Positions 42,720 through 55,070 of a stretch of 64,000 nt of DNA are shown here, one piece after another. The position numbers and the translations under genes were made by a program. Location of the stretch: assembly GCA_965644295.1 (NCBI GenBank), contig CBFFRP010000110.1, positions 1 through 64,000 on the forward strand, read 5' to 3'. A model generated the notes under the pieces. It ran no database searches, was not told the origin of the DNA, and saw only the letters and a program-made list of their open reading frames with translations. Within the stretch, counting starts at the first letter, position 1. Every line of letters begins with the position of its first letter. This DNA is from Paraphysomonas bandaiensis. Taxonomy: Eukaryota > Chrysophyceae.

Positions 42720-44884
42720 AAGAATATGGTGCGAATTCCTAATTTTGATGTCATGGGAGTGGATTAAAGTACTAATGAACATTTGATTGATGTAGTACAA
42801 ACTTGATACCGACTCACTATGATTCAATTACTATAATTTTCACGAACTCATACTGTATATTTTTAAGCGTCTTCATCAGATCTTTTTCTGGTGAGCTTTT
42901 TCTGAAATTAAGATAGGGAACTCTCTTGTCAGTTTTACAGCTTTTAGATATGAGTCTGCCTGCTGTCATATTCCCATGTCATCTCTCAGTTAGGTTTAGC
43001 GTTTTTAGTATTTAGTATAGTGAGTTTGGAGTAGTTGTTAGGTCCTTGACTTTATAGGGGAAAAAGTCAATTACTAATTAAGGTGCTCCCTTAATATTTT
43101 TAGTTAAATTTCAGCCTACGAATCGTAACTCGGAAGAAGACTCTGTAAATTACACTGTCATCAAAACTTTTGGCCATCATCGTTGCTTGAAATATGGTAT
43201 CATAATTAAAGTCACCCGAATCTCTACCAAATCGACGAAACAAACGCTGTGATGATATTGAGAAACTGAAATAGTTTGATTTTCAAGATATATTTAGTAA
43301 CGACAGGTTGACATATGTAGGAGACTATGCGTGGAGCAAAATGAGTTGTGTTGTTTGTCACATTTCGTGTAAACGGTATTAATTGATCTATCTAGTCTAG
43401 CGACATATTCTCTCTAGTTCTAGTTAAGAATGAGCAATTTTCAAGTCTGTACAGAGTATAATTTTTTTGTTTAGTTGTGTACTGTAGCTTCTTTGAACTT
43501 AGGAAAAAGAGTATTTTTCTTAATGGATTTTTAATACTTTTTTAAAGTTTTAAGTATGTTGTTGCTCAGGAAATTATTTTCTGACTCTTATAGCATTAAG
43601 TTTCCCACTGATAATGAACTATGTTAACACAGAGTAGCTGTAGAGTTGCATGAATATTGTTTAACATTGTTTCGACTAGACTTAGCTCGATATATATAGC
43701 ATATATCTAGTACCTGTACATGCATATATATATATGAATGGTAGTCCAGTTCCCGGCAATGATAATGGCATTACCATTAATGCCATTACCATGATTAACA
43801 GTCCGCTACCAGGCCCTGCAATGTATATAGTTCAATGCATTTCCTTCGTTCCCGCCGAAAGAAAAACTTATAAAAACAGGTGGTTCTAGAAAAAATGTAG
43901 GGGTTTAGTTGTAATTATAAAAATCATAATTTATTAAATTTAGAAAAAATTGACATAAATACTTTGCTGTTAAAATATAAATAAACGCCTACAGATTAGA
44001 TAGTGAGGAAATTTATTGTACACTCATACATTTAAATCAATTTTACTAAAAAATGAGCCTTATTCGGCTGCACCAAATTATAGGGTCAGCTCCTCTGTTT
44101 ACCCTGGCATGTGCTTTGGTCCTATACTCTTCTGATGCAGACTCCTTACCAGTTGCCGTGATGCTACTCGTTTCATATGTATCATATTGTTCAGTGTGCT
44201 GTACGCATCTGTGCTATATAACGCGCCACGCATATTTTTCTCTATGTTGTTGTCTATTTCTACTCATGTCAGCATTTCTCAATTTACGTTCCGCAAAAAT
44301 TCCATTCCATCATTTCGGTCTACTGTAGACACATGCATGCCAGGTATGGGTCACTGCACCTAATGTCAATTTCAGTAACACTCCTCGCTGTATAGATACT
44401 CCCAGTGCCAGCACTGAACAGAATCTTGGTCATAGTATCCTTCGCGAGCCGTATTCCACTCCGGTATTGTTTTCTTGAAGATCGACTGCAGAAGTTTGTG
44501 TGTGTACACATACAGGAAGCAAGCAGAGGCACACCACCCCATGATATACAGTACATGTATACCAGTATACAGAGGTACGTATTCGTGGTATTCCTAGTAC
44601 TGTATACTGTATTGGTTTAAAAAAAAGACATTGCAAACAGCACAAAAAATATCGTATCTTGTAAAGTTTTTTCAGTCTATTCCTTCGGCATGTTTACGTC
44701 TGAATCCGTACCCACCAACTCGCTGATGCACTGCAACAGCAACAGCAGTATACCACTGCAGCCCTGTTGTATTGTGTACTTGTGCACACAATACTGTGTT
44801 AACATTCGAGTTACAGTTTAACAATTGCTCCCCACAAAGTCATATTGAACAGAGAATTGTACACAGAAGCTATCACTATTAAAA
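42720..44884. other. Intergenic, no confirmed gene
   Basis: About 2.2 kb of AT-rich sequence. It includes a TATATA-rich run near 43690-43735. A short palindromic cluster lies near 43765-43790 (GGCATTACCATTAATGCC). An open frame at 44053-44328 encodes a hydrophobic, cysteine-rich peptide with no recognisable family, probably a chance frame. Confidence 0.5.
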
Positions 44885-45197
44885 ATGATGTTTATGATGA
44901 GATTGAGCAAGGCTGACCAGGCTGGCTTTCGTATGTTCAAAAATATTATGCTTGGCACTCTCCTGGTAGACTACAACATGCTGCGTTTCCTTAATCCAGA
45001 CACTAACTATTTGTATTTCAGGGCGGCATTGGAGCCTATGCTTACAATGTTGGTTATTGGGTATGGCTATGATTATATGTGCTATTCACTCTTGAAATAT
45101 GTTTCGATAGACTCCTCGGAAGAATCAAATTGACACCTACTACGCCCGTATGGAAGCCAAGGAAGCTGCAAGACGTGCAGCAGAAGAAGCCGAATAA
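44885..45197 (+). CDS. Small single-span membrane protein, COX-assembly-factor-like
   Basis: Three tiny exons, 44885-44965, 45022-45060 and 45111-45197, give 68 residues, all in phase 0. Introns are 56 and 50 nt with good GT/AG signals. The product has a short basic N-terminus, one membrane span across the first junction (IMLGTLLGGIGAYAYNVGYW) and a charged C-terminal helix (YYARMEAKEAARRAAEEAE). This layout resembles small inner-membrane assembly factors of cytochrome oxidase such as COA3/CCDC56, but similarity is weak and based on architecture. If intron 1 is ignored, a longer 82-codon frame exists; its sequence is less protein-like. Gene existence is more certain than function. Confidence 0.55.
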
Positions 45198-46851
45198 GCT
45201 GATTGTTATGCATCAATATCCCAGATAACGGTTTAGCTAAGAATTATATATTTTGAACTTTTGGTGACCATTACAACATTATCGCGGCATTAATACGCCA
45301 CTTTTATTTCGCGGTACACTCAAGGAATAGAAAGTCAACAGCTACAGAATGATTACAGACCTATTATGTAGCCTCTGCTGTACACAAGTACAGTTGCTGT
45401 AACATTGCACCCCTACTACATCAGTTATATTGTCTTCATGGGACATCGTCAACTCATTGCGCAGTAGCTCTCTACTTTACCAGCTAGTTCGCAGTACCTG
45501 GCTAAGCAAAGCTACACATATTGTTTCGAAAGAATGTTGAATTCTAAGTGTGTAATAGTATGTATGGGATGTGTGCCAAGTATACTGCACTTCTGATCTT
45601 ACTGAAATATTTACGGAACTTCCAATGTACTAGGCAATAGGCAACAATTCCACTTTGATATTCTACTACAGAAATTAAAGAGCAAAGGATGTGGAAACCG
45701 CTTATCGAATGTGTTAGTCCTGGTCAAGACGTCTATGTAGATCTCAGATCATGGGGAGCAGACTTTGGCGGTTTACTTTTCTTACCAGAGTGCCGTCACA
45801 ACTCAAATGTAGTTTCAAGTCACCACAAGCACTGGACAGGAAAATTGCACCTACCTATTGATATTTATTGCCCATTATCTTCACATATATGAGTGGAGAG
45901 CTCGAATAAATAATAGTGTGATTATTCTGATGATTGAGTTCTAGTTCATAATACATGGGATCTGCTACGTGTTGAATGAAAGTGAATGACGAAGCAGAAT
46001 ATTCAAAATTGCTACCAGCTTCAATAATCAGAGCTTCAATAATACTTGAGAAGATATGGGAAGAGTCAAACTAATACTATTATTAAGATTATTGGAATTA
46101 CAAGATAGTGCTGGCAAAAACAGTAGATGAATAAAAGAAGTCCTATTCAAGTAAAAGTTAGTTTTGCTATTGCACGTGTAGATTGTACAAACTAATAACA
46201 ACGAGACATCTCATATAGCTACGCTTATTTAAATCTAAGATCTACTAACATTATATATGACAACGAGACTTCTGATATAGCTACGCTTATTTAAATCTAA
46301 GATCTACTAACATTGTATTGATTGGAGTTAAGTAACGTCTGTGTTAATTGTCAATGAATGATGAGACAGACATAATAATATATAGGAATTATGTTGATTA
46401 TAATTTTACTATATACTTAATAATTCAACATTCAGTTATTGATAAAGCGTACCCACATCCTAAATGTCAAAAAATGTTGATAAACGTAAACTTTTCTTAT
46501 CGTTAGAAAGAGGTGTATTGTGTATATTTAGAACTGTTGGTGAAAAAAAAGTTAAACTTTCTTTCTTCGTTAAAAAGCAGATTACGAATGCCTCCTTGCA
46601 AGTTATTACGTGTGGTCAAACGGCTCTGCTACCAGAAAGGATTTATGTCTCACGATGGTCCTCTCCTTCTGCTCAAGTGGTTGCGTATAAAAGATCCTGT
46701 ATAAAGAATCACTTGTGTAGACGTCTTTGGACCTTGACGAATAAACAGGCATCCGGGAATGGACCAGCCTAATAAAGAATTGATCTTTATAGTAGTAAAA
46801 CAATGTTGTGATTATTAGAATGTAAGTAATGAACACGATAGAGTGAAAATT
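45198..46851. other. Intergenic with degraded or doubtful frames
   Basis: No confirmed gene. It contains a 62-bp direct duplication (46199-46314) and short frames at 45689-45892 and 46464-46772 without recognisable products. The DNA just before 46852 may be part of a disrupted gene whose other half follows the 1.66-kb insert. Confidence 0.45.
46199..46314. repeat. 62-bp tandem duplication
   Basis: Two adjacent copies sharing CAACGAGAC and ATATAGCTACGCTTATTTAA, with three or four substitutions between them. The period is 62 bp. Confidence 0.85.
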
Positions 46852-46866
46852 ATGAATAACAATATA

Positions 46867-48531
46867 TTGAATGTCTGATTATTTAGCAATAGGCGTTGAA
46901 AGCCTGCACCAATTAGTGGCTAGAAGAATGCTAGTCATACTAGTTAGACTACTACCCGTAACTAATCAATACAAACTCTTTTATCCTACTATTTAACGCT
47001 ACAGAAGCTGCTTGTGCGTCGCCGCAAGCACCAAGGTGCAACCACTTCCGTTCTTAGTGTGTGTTATGAGGCTCGCCATGATCGTGTGTCCTGGGACTCA
47101 CCGGCGCGTGTGATCTGGAGGTCTCCTCTTGGGATGAGACTCCACTCGCTATATGATAGATAGCCTTTTGTACCTCACGGGGACTGACTTATTAGCCTTA
47201 TGGCAGTTAGGGGAAACAGTAATATGCCCTTCTGAGATTGGCGATCTGGTGGCCTTCCTTTAGGCATTGTTCCAAGTGGCTCGGAGGTATGTGGATGAAG
47301 GTCTTGCAAAAGGTTATGGCCTACTGTGAAGAAGCGTCGAAATCGGCTCTTTTGCTGTCTTAGCCAGCGGTAGAGAACACATGCAAGAGGGTGTATAGCT
47401 GTACAGGGGTGGGATGTGAGGGTCATCCGGTGTGTCCAGCTACAGGGAGTCGAGAGGGAGTGTGATGGTGCAAGAGAGGCAACATCTGATTGAGGAGAGT
47501 GAGACTGCGCAACAGAACAAGAGTCACTGAGGTCGAGTACTCTGATAGACCTATGCACGAGATGATCGTGATGATGATGATGGTCTGGAGGAGACACTCG
47601 GACGTCCTCGGCTGCCCTTGTTAGTGTCTGTGTTGGTGCAGGGGGGTACAGGCTGAGGCATAGAGAGTGTGTGGAAGGAAGATGACGGCAAGGTATCAGA
47701 GACGAAGGGAGAGGCGATAGTTTGTCTGGGGGTTTTCTAGGAGGAGGTAGAGTGTACTGTGTGTGTGTATGACACTGCAGTGGTGTTATGAGTGTGTTGG
47801 ACAGAGAGAGAGAGCTGGTGATGTGTCCAACAGTACAGGTATACAGGTACATGGACATGGTGATGTGTCCAACAGCAGTAGAGGTATACACGGAATGGTA
47901 TACATCCTGTAGGACACAGTAGTACAGTAGTCGAGTATACCGTATGCGGAATACAGTGTCTATCCAATGAGATGGATGGGCTGTGGGGGTGATAGGTGAA
48001 CAGGGTGAGGGGGTAGGCTGCTGGGTGGATGGACCACAGACAAACCATGTTGGGTTGGGCTGGGTTGTCGTCAGGAGACGGCCCTGTTGTGCAGTGGAGA
48101 GGTGTCGAGAGGAGACAGGGGTTGCAGAGAAGGTACATGGGGGCCGTTTGCGTGGATCTGCTCGCACGAGCCATGCTGTAAGTGGTTGTATCCGTAGAGA
48201 ACCGTGTAGGAGACGAAGGTGTCTCCTTAGGTGATAGCATATGCATGCGGTCAGCGCTGCATTGGTGCAGGCACGTTGTTTAACTGAAGTAGTTGAGTAG
48301 GGTGAAGGTTGCAAGGCCAGGCAGGGGGGCTTGGAGCGTGTACAACATGGTGTGACAGGTAATTTGTCGGAAGCGTGGTGGTCAACAAAATGCAGCAGTA
48401 AGGGAGTGTAAATGGCCCTGGGCACACTGATGTGACTCAGCCACGGTCTCAATAGAGACATTGGGCTTGGAGCTGGTTAATAGGGTGAGACTTTATGTTG
48501 GACTGTATTTGCCATCGTAGGGCAGAGAATA
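46867..48531 (-). mobile_element. 1.66-kb inserted element B, 15-bp target duplication
   Basis: It is flanked by exact 15-bp repeats ATGAATAACAATATA at 46852-46866 and 48532-48546. That fits target-primed insertion, as with LINEs and SINEs. Read on the minus strand, its last ~180 bp (47045 down to 46867) match SINE-like insert A from head (GGTTGCACCTTGGTGC) to tail (CGCCTATTGCTAAATAA). The interior is strongly C-rich on the minus strand. It holds an open frame of 428 codons (47175-48461), rich in Ser, Thr, Pro and His, with no recognised domain. It is probably a non-autonomous or truncated retroelement that interrupted a short frame continuing at 48547. Confidence 0.65.
47175..48461 (-). CDS. 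Open frame inside element B, function unknown
   Basis: 428 codons of Ser/Thr/Pro/His/Arg-rich sequence. Parallel minus-strand frames are also partly open, as expected from C-rich DNA, so the frame may be a by-product of composition. The style resembles the N-terminus of the OTU-like pseudogene at 6.4 kb. No catalytic motif was found. Confidence 0.2.
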   Translation of the reverse strand: MSLLRPWLSHISVPRAIYTPLLLHFVDHHASDKLPVTPCCTRSKPPCLALQPSPYSTTSVKQRACTNAALTACICYHLRRHLRLLHGSLRIQPLTAWLVRADPRKRPPCTFSATPVSSRHLSTAQQGRLLTTTQPNPTWFVCGPSTQQPTPSPCSPITPTAHPSHWIDTVFRIRYTRLLYYCVLQDVYHSVYTSTAVGHITMSMYLYTCTVGHITSSLSLSNTLITPLQCHTHTQYTLPPPRKPPDKLSPLPSSLIPCRHLPSTHSLCLSLYPPAPTQTLTRAAEDVRVSPPDHHHHHDHLVHRSIRVLDLSDSCSVAQSHSPQSDVASLAPSHSLSTPCSWTHRMTLTSHPCTAIHPLACVLYRWLRQQKSRFRRFFTVGHNLLQDLHPHTSEPLGTMPKGRPPDRQSQKGILLFPLTAIRLISQSP

Positions 48532-48546
48532 ATGAATAACAATATA

Positions 48547-49240
48547 GAACGTACTATCATGCACAACGGAATAGTTAGAAGTGTAACTGATAATGACGAC
48601 GTTATGATGACGATCACGTATCTTCGACAGATACTCTCTCTAATTCAGTTCATGGTGTATTTCATTGAACATTATAACTCACAGATACAATCATGTATTA
48701 AGCTGAATCCTAATAAGCCTCAAGGGCATCCGGAGTATTGGGCTGCCTACTGAAGTCAAGCATCCGGTCTAGTTTCTAGTTCACCTAAAGAGGAAAGAGA
48801 GCAAAGTTGTTGCTCCTTGGTGCTTGCGTAACGCCAAATAGTAGGATATCAAAGTTAAGGACTAGTTAATTAAATTATTTTGCTATATTAGAGCTCTGAC
48901 TCTTACACGCCTATTGCTAATAATCAGACATTCACTCCTAAATAACGATACTACCATAGTGCAATAGTATTGTGGGGTCGGTTCAAACTCCATCAATATT
49001 ATTGGTGACATGCTACCTAACAATAGTATTGCAATATATTGTTCCTTAGCCCTGCTTCATTCAATATCATGAGCATGTATTAACGTCAGTTCACGGTAAA
49101 TTCACCAATTGGCTATAATAGTGATGAAAAACTCATGCAGCAGCAATGCCAGCGACAACTTTAAACGTTTTTGAACAGACTGGAATTGAAAGTATATGTG
49201 ATATTAGACTTGGTATCGCTTATTTACCCACCATAAAAAA
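48547..49240. other. Disrupted frame and a third SINE-like end
   Basis: Directly after the element B duplication an open frame runs to 48753 (about 69 codons, ...GHPEYWAAY). It could be the broken continuation of a host gene. At about 48805-48935 lies another copy (C) of the SINE-like sequence. It has a shortened head (CTCCTTGGTGCTTGCG), then AAATAGTAGGAT and the tail CGCCTATTGCTAATAATCAG. Its flanks show no exact duplication. Confidence 0.5.
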
Positions 49241-52200
49241 TTATGCAATATATAAGGATGCGGCAAACACGATATCCCTTTTAATACATTGAGATGTCGC
49301 TTCCATTTTGCGGTATAAGGAAGGATTTCCAACAACTCTTGCAGCATTCCTAAAATCCTTGCACAGCTCGTCCAATCGTGTTATAGTCCGCACAATACTA
49401 CCTTCGTGAGTCACTGTCATATCCGTAATGTCTTTGAAAGGAACACCTCTAGCCCACTCGTAGACAACAGCTGACAGTCCAAAATTTAGTCCGGTGGCAC
49501 TATCTCCACCACTTTTTCCGAGCTTTACATCCAAATGATATTGTTCCTGGATAAGTTGGAGTGATTTCGAAATATTCAGTGCCTGTTCCCGGGCGAACTC
49601 TAGTCTCGAAGTTAAAGCACAGTCGTCATTATTCTTTTCCTTACAAACACAATATCAATATATGCACAATTTAAAAACATAGTATTCGATAACCTGAAAA
49701 ACAAGTGCAGCCAACAGGGCAGCAACTTCAGGTGGATTTAGTGGTTCCAGTACGTTAAAAAAAAGCATCTCAGTGGCTAGTAGCTCATCGCATGTACTGA
49801 TTTCGCACGCTACCCTTCCTTTAAGGGTGACAGTTCGTCTGTATATAACAATGAGTAATATTATATAAGTACTATGCTACATACCCATTCTCTTTATCAA
49901 CGTATCCCAGATGCTGTAATACCTTTAGACGCTGTTGGAAGTCAGGAAACAACGAAAGACTGGCGCTGGATGAATAGTACTTTAGCGCTGCCATCTGAGT
50001 ACACACATATTACTGAGTACTAGAAGATTTAATTTAATTTCCATTAGCATTCACAAACCTTGGTCTTCAATCTATGTATTTTTGCTTGTCTACTGTAAAC
50101 TTCTACAAAGCCGTCTTCTTTAATGTAAGCACGAAGACCATCAGCATCACGCTGCAACATGTTCTCCAAATGACGGCGCCAGTATTTACCTTCGTGTGAA
50201 TAAACATAAAAATGTTTACATAATAGATCACATAAAAATTACGCACATTTCAATGCAGTGACAGCAGCAGATGTCATATCTGCCTGTGTTTCAGCAAAAT
50301 TTATGTCACGAATTCCAACTTCTAGCGATATATCCAAAACAGAATGCGCAACTCCTTGACCAAACAAAAAATTATCAGCAATGACATGATTAAACGAGTC
50401 GACAACGTTATTGAACAACTTTCGGTTTTCTGTGTTGTTTTTGGTGGGCACTTTGTTCGTTGTTTTCATTGGTCGGGCCCCCATATAGAAGTCATCACTT
50501 CGTACTGGCAATCGGCTAGTAGAATCACCCAGTGCAGTTTTTGAAGTTGAGGATTTAGACATATCATTAAAAACAAAGGATATATTCACACCAATATCGT
50601 TCAACTGAGAAAATTTTAAAGGCAGATGAACTTTCGACCGCAGAAATAACGATATGTGCCGACAGGAAATTTTATCGACGCAAAAATATTCTGGATTCAT
50701 CGCGCAAGGATCAGTTTCAGCACATTGTTCAGGGTTAAATAATAGCACATAAAGTGACACATTGTCTAATTTAATCGCCTTCGATTCGGCACTTAGAGCT
50801 TTAGTGATCTGTGCCCGAGCACCTTTTAAATCTGAGGACATGCTATCCGGATCGCTGGAGGATTTCATATCAGAAAGAGCAGACCCACTATCATCTGCTA
50901 CAAGCATACCGACACATATGTGTTCTACTTCATTCATATCAGTTCGTTGCACAATAACAACTCTTCCAGGGCACAGAATTTTCTTTAATTCATTGATGCC
51001 TCGAGATTCAAGTACATGTTCCAAAAGTGAGAGGCAATGATGCTGCGCTCTGTACAGAGATTCATGAAACAGTTCGACATCAAGATATATAGGAGTCACA
51101 GTATCATCCACGGTAGCATTATCCGATGACGCACTCTGCTCAAGCTGCATTGCTGTAAGATCAGCAAGAACTTTTTCGTATTTCTTCAACTTTTTGGTAA
51201 CTTCTCCAATCGAGATTGCACGCTGCATATGAAATTCTGAGAAAGATCGCTTTATCATATCTTCTACACTCAAATCATTGGCTCGTAGCAAGTTCAGAAT
51301 CATGTTGTACGTCAGGCGAAACTGTGAAGAGAGCTTTGTCGCTGTGCCTGTGAGAAGAGTTTTCAAAGCAACTTCATTTGGAATATCAGTCCACGCTGCC
51401 ACAATAACTATGCCCACGGAATCTTTTCCTCTTCTACCTGCTCTTCCAGCCATTTGAGTATACTCTCCAGGAAGTAGATCGCGAAATCCCGTGCCGTCGT
51501 GCTTACGGAACCCATTAAACACGACAGACCTGTGGCACATACATATGTGATACATATTTACTGTATGTTTCAACTGACATACCTCGCCGGCATGTTAACA
51601 CCCATTGCAAATGTTTCAGTCGCCAAAAGAACTTTCACTATGGTTTTTGAAAACAACAACTCAACTGATTCCTTTAAAACCGGCAACAGTCCGCCATGAT
51701 GAACCCCAAAACCCCTGAGAAGCATTTCCTCCATTCTTACTACTTGAGGAAGTCGCGCATCTAGTGGATTCAAGCGACTAATCACCTATCATGATACAGC
51801 ATATTACACCTTCTTCTCTAAATGCCAATATACTACCTTGCTCATAATTTTTCGAACCTCAGCTTTTTCGCGAGCACCAATTAAGTCTTGTCCCTTGAAA
51901 AAATCCACTATTTCTTCGCATTTTTTCTTTGAAAAACAAAATATAACAACAGGAAGCAGTCCCCCGCCGTCGCTTTCATCGTCACTGCCCCTAACCTCGA
52001 GCGACTCGTACTCTTTGCGGGTGATTTGACTCCGGATCTCTGTAGGAAGCTGATCGTACCTAAATCATATATTAACTAAGAAATGAATTGTTTTAATCTC
52101 ATCACTTCGTCATATGCGATATTTCCTCTCTAGCTTCAGTACTTTTCATTCCAGCGGCAAACCCAACGCCAAAGTCAATGGCGTCATGACCACCAGAACG

Positions 52201-54560
52201 CTCTCTCCCTCCCTGTCTCAGAATTCGAAGTAAATTAAGCCACTGACCTTTTCCCCCAGCAATATTACCGACTGAAACTGACCGTTGCTGTGATGAACCA
52301 CCACCACGCCCACCACGCCCACCGCCATGCCTCCCAGACAATTTCCCACCACGACCACCACTCGCTTGCATTGCAATAGCGGTCTTCTCAGCCTGCCGCT
52401 GAGAATATGCCGCAGCATTTTCTGCAGATTTTTCCTTAGGTTTCATCTTGTTTCGTTGTTTCTGTACAGCTTGGCTCACAGAGGAAGCATTAAAATGGTT
52501 TTCGGATGACATAAGGCAATACATGTCGTCATCATAGTACATATAATGCTGAAGGGGAACTGGTCGTGTTAATGTAGAAACGACATATATTTTCCGTTGC
52601 TTGGTTCTTCCTGCAAATCAAAATTACTGCCACTGCAATAACACAAATGCCACAATACCAATCCAGTCACTGAACTCCAGCGTATTGGGCGTTGTTGCAG
52701 AGAGAAAAATGAGATTAATTCTGTCAGGGAGCATTATTATAACTTCCTCCCACACAACACCCCTTTCCGAATCATTGACATAATGTACCTCATCAAAAAT
52801 TACCCATTCAATATCACGAATTGTATCCGATCCTCTAATTGTTAGGTTAGTAATAGATAATTAATTCGAACAAAAACACACCTATATAGCATACTACGCA
52901 ATATTTCAGTAGTCATAATAAGGCACGAAGCATCAGGGTTCACGGATACATCACCGGTAATTAACCCGACATCTTCAAATCGGTCACGAAAATCTCTATA
53001 TTTTTGATTTGATAATGCTTTAATGGGTGATGTGTATATAGTTCGGCTCATGTGAGCCTTCGCCATGGCGATAGCATACTCAGCAACAACTGTTTTGCCA
53101 GCAGATGTGTGTGCTGCAACAAAAACACATTCTCGTCTCTCTAAGCGCATCACTGCTTGCTTCTGAAAATAATCGAGCTCAAAAGGGAAAGACATTGCCA
53201 TATGGGGTCTGCAACAAAGTAGTATCGTCAGAATTGTGTACTCAATGTTTCACAGTTACCTCAGAGTTTCGTATTCAGCCTCGGGAAGTGGTGTGGTGGA
53301 GGCCCATTGGTCAGTCGGTGAACTTGAAGGCAGTTTCGACGTATTACGCTGTAAGGAATTAATATTCTTTTCATCCATTGGCACATTCAGAAGACTATCG
53401 ATATCATTATTGCTATCGTTATCAACAACTTCACCACTTTGGTCTACAAAAGAGCCACTGGCAAATAGAGTACCAGTAAGAGGCGACCGGTCAGCCAATT
53501 CTTTTCGCTCATCGTACTCAGTGATAAAACTAAATTCTTCTCTCTCAATACAATATATCGAATCAGCATTTCGCCCAGTAGTCTGATTCTGCTCTGGGTT
53601 CATGTGCGTAGAATCCACCAAATCAGCATCGTCGGCTGCCAACAGATCGTCCAGAGTAAACCGATGCACATCTCCAACGGTTGGTGAGTCCAATTCAACG
53701 GAGGGGGTATATTCGTGTGCTTGATCAGATAGTACTGACGTATGTTCATCTGGGGGTTGCGGGTGATATTCAGCTATACCTTAATAACAATGGTGATGGG
53801 AACAGCGTTGTCAGCTATTAACAAACCTTGTAAATTAGGTGCAGGGAGTAGCTCCCCGACCCATCTAATTCCATCCGTGCAATTTTGAGACGAGAAATTT
53901 TTCAATTTGTCCTGTACACTAGCGTTGTTGTTAACAGCAGGAAGTACAGAAAACCCAGACAGTAAGGTACACTCTCGTGTACTGGTATCGTTGTCATTGA
54001 AAGCTCTTACAGTGCGAAGTAAATATGCCATTCTGGAACAAAAATCACTATCTCTATCACATCCTTTGGACTCCTCACAAGCTCCTTCTATATGTCTTGA
54101 ATCCTGCTTCGATGAAAAATCTCTCAACTTTTCCTGATTTGATCTCACGATAGAGGCGGCATTCATTTCCATTCTTCTCAATTCAACCGCACTCCAAGAG
54201 CTCTTCCCATGAAACAGTTTACACGCATCTTTATGGGGCCTGAGAAATATTTTGCTGCGAGTTGGTAGCGAAGGTATCAATTCAGATGCAAACGACATCC
54301 CACGAGGAACTATGGACGAATTCTCTGGACTACTGGAATAGTGCGCAGATGTCTGCAAAACGCTGCCTGTTTTGTTAACAGTAAAATTGAGCGGATTTAA
54401 GCACAAAAAACGCACCGTACTCATTGACAGAATCTACGAGCGAGCTGTTGACTGATATGGACCGCAACGTGTGCATGACCGGCTTGCAATAGTCGCTCTC
54501 GAGGAGCTGCACATCCCGTCCGACGGATTGTACCTCCAGTAGATTGAAAGGATCTGGCAT
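49241..54560 (-). CDS. SKI2: SKI2-type DEVH RNA helicase
   Basis: A 13-exon model, 1568 residues: 54416-54560, 53827-54366, 53260-53779, 52882-53208, 52659-52834, 52106-52610, 51837-52059, 51583-51785, 50247-51529, 50059-50189, 49885-49994, 49694-49838, 49241-49639. Motifs in order: [11 protein letters not shown]; Walker [13 protein letters not shown], at ~439; [19 protein letters not shown] at ~525; [27 protein letters not shown] at ~905; and a C-terminal DSHCT domain (~1400-1568). SKI2 unwinds mRNA into the cytoplasmic exosome as part of the Ski complex (with SKI3/SKI8), in 3'-5' decay and non-stop surveillance. An RGG-type insert ([20 protein letters not shown], ~660) sits between the two RecA domains. 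The N-terminus is long. It is SKI2 rather than MTR4 because of the long N-terminus and the [20 protein letters not shown] linker. Confidence 0.93.
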
Positions 54561-55070
54561 TTCAAACCTGAACAACTTGCAGTAATTATTTCCAGCTGAA
54601 ATAATACTAATATCTATAAGTGATGTGACGAGCGAGGAAAACTACATGTTTAGTTCACTCGTGCAGCTGTGCAGCTGTCTGTGTACACTGTACGCTACGC
54701 ATACTGCTGTAGGAACCAGATACAGAAATGTTGTTTTTGGCACGCGGTTGTGAAAAACAGTCATTTTAGTGCCTCTCATTGACATAACAAGTGGACTTTT
54801 TCATCCCCATAGGTGGTTGTGCCATAAAATAATAAACTCCAGAACTGTATTTTAAAGACTACGATGTGTTGAAAAAATGGAAGCAAAAATAGTAACCCGC
54901 ATAGCAGAGATCAATGTTTCGTAAACAAATTGATAGTCTGGTGGTGGTTGGATACATCCTATGGGTATTGTAGGGCCGAAATGTAATGCGCTACTCTCTT
55001 TTATACTGTCTCATTGATTGAAATATTTTCGAACTATTAGCGTTGCTTATTTATATTCATTCTTTGCAGC
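54561..55070. promoter_or_regulatory. Divergent intergenic region, SKI2 / PH-domain gene
   Basis: 510 bp between start codons. Just left of the rightward ATG is TTCTTTGCAG, which resembles a splice acceptor, so an untranslated 5' exon is possible. No other signal is clear. Confidence 0.35.

Noticed and set aside
44053-44328. Hydrophobic 91-codon frame as a small membrane protein
   Set aside because: AT-rich intergenic DNA easily gives hydrophobic frames. No family resemblance and no supporting context.
46867-48935. A DNA transposon with terminal inverted repeats made of copies B and C
   Set aside because: B and C are inverted relative to each other, but the exact 15-bp duplication closes at 48532, before C. 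C is better read as a separate copy.
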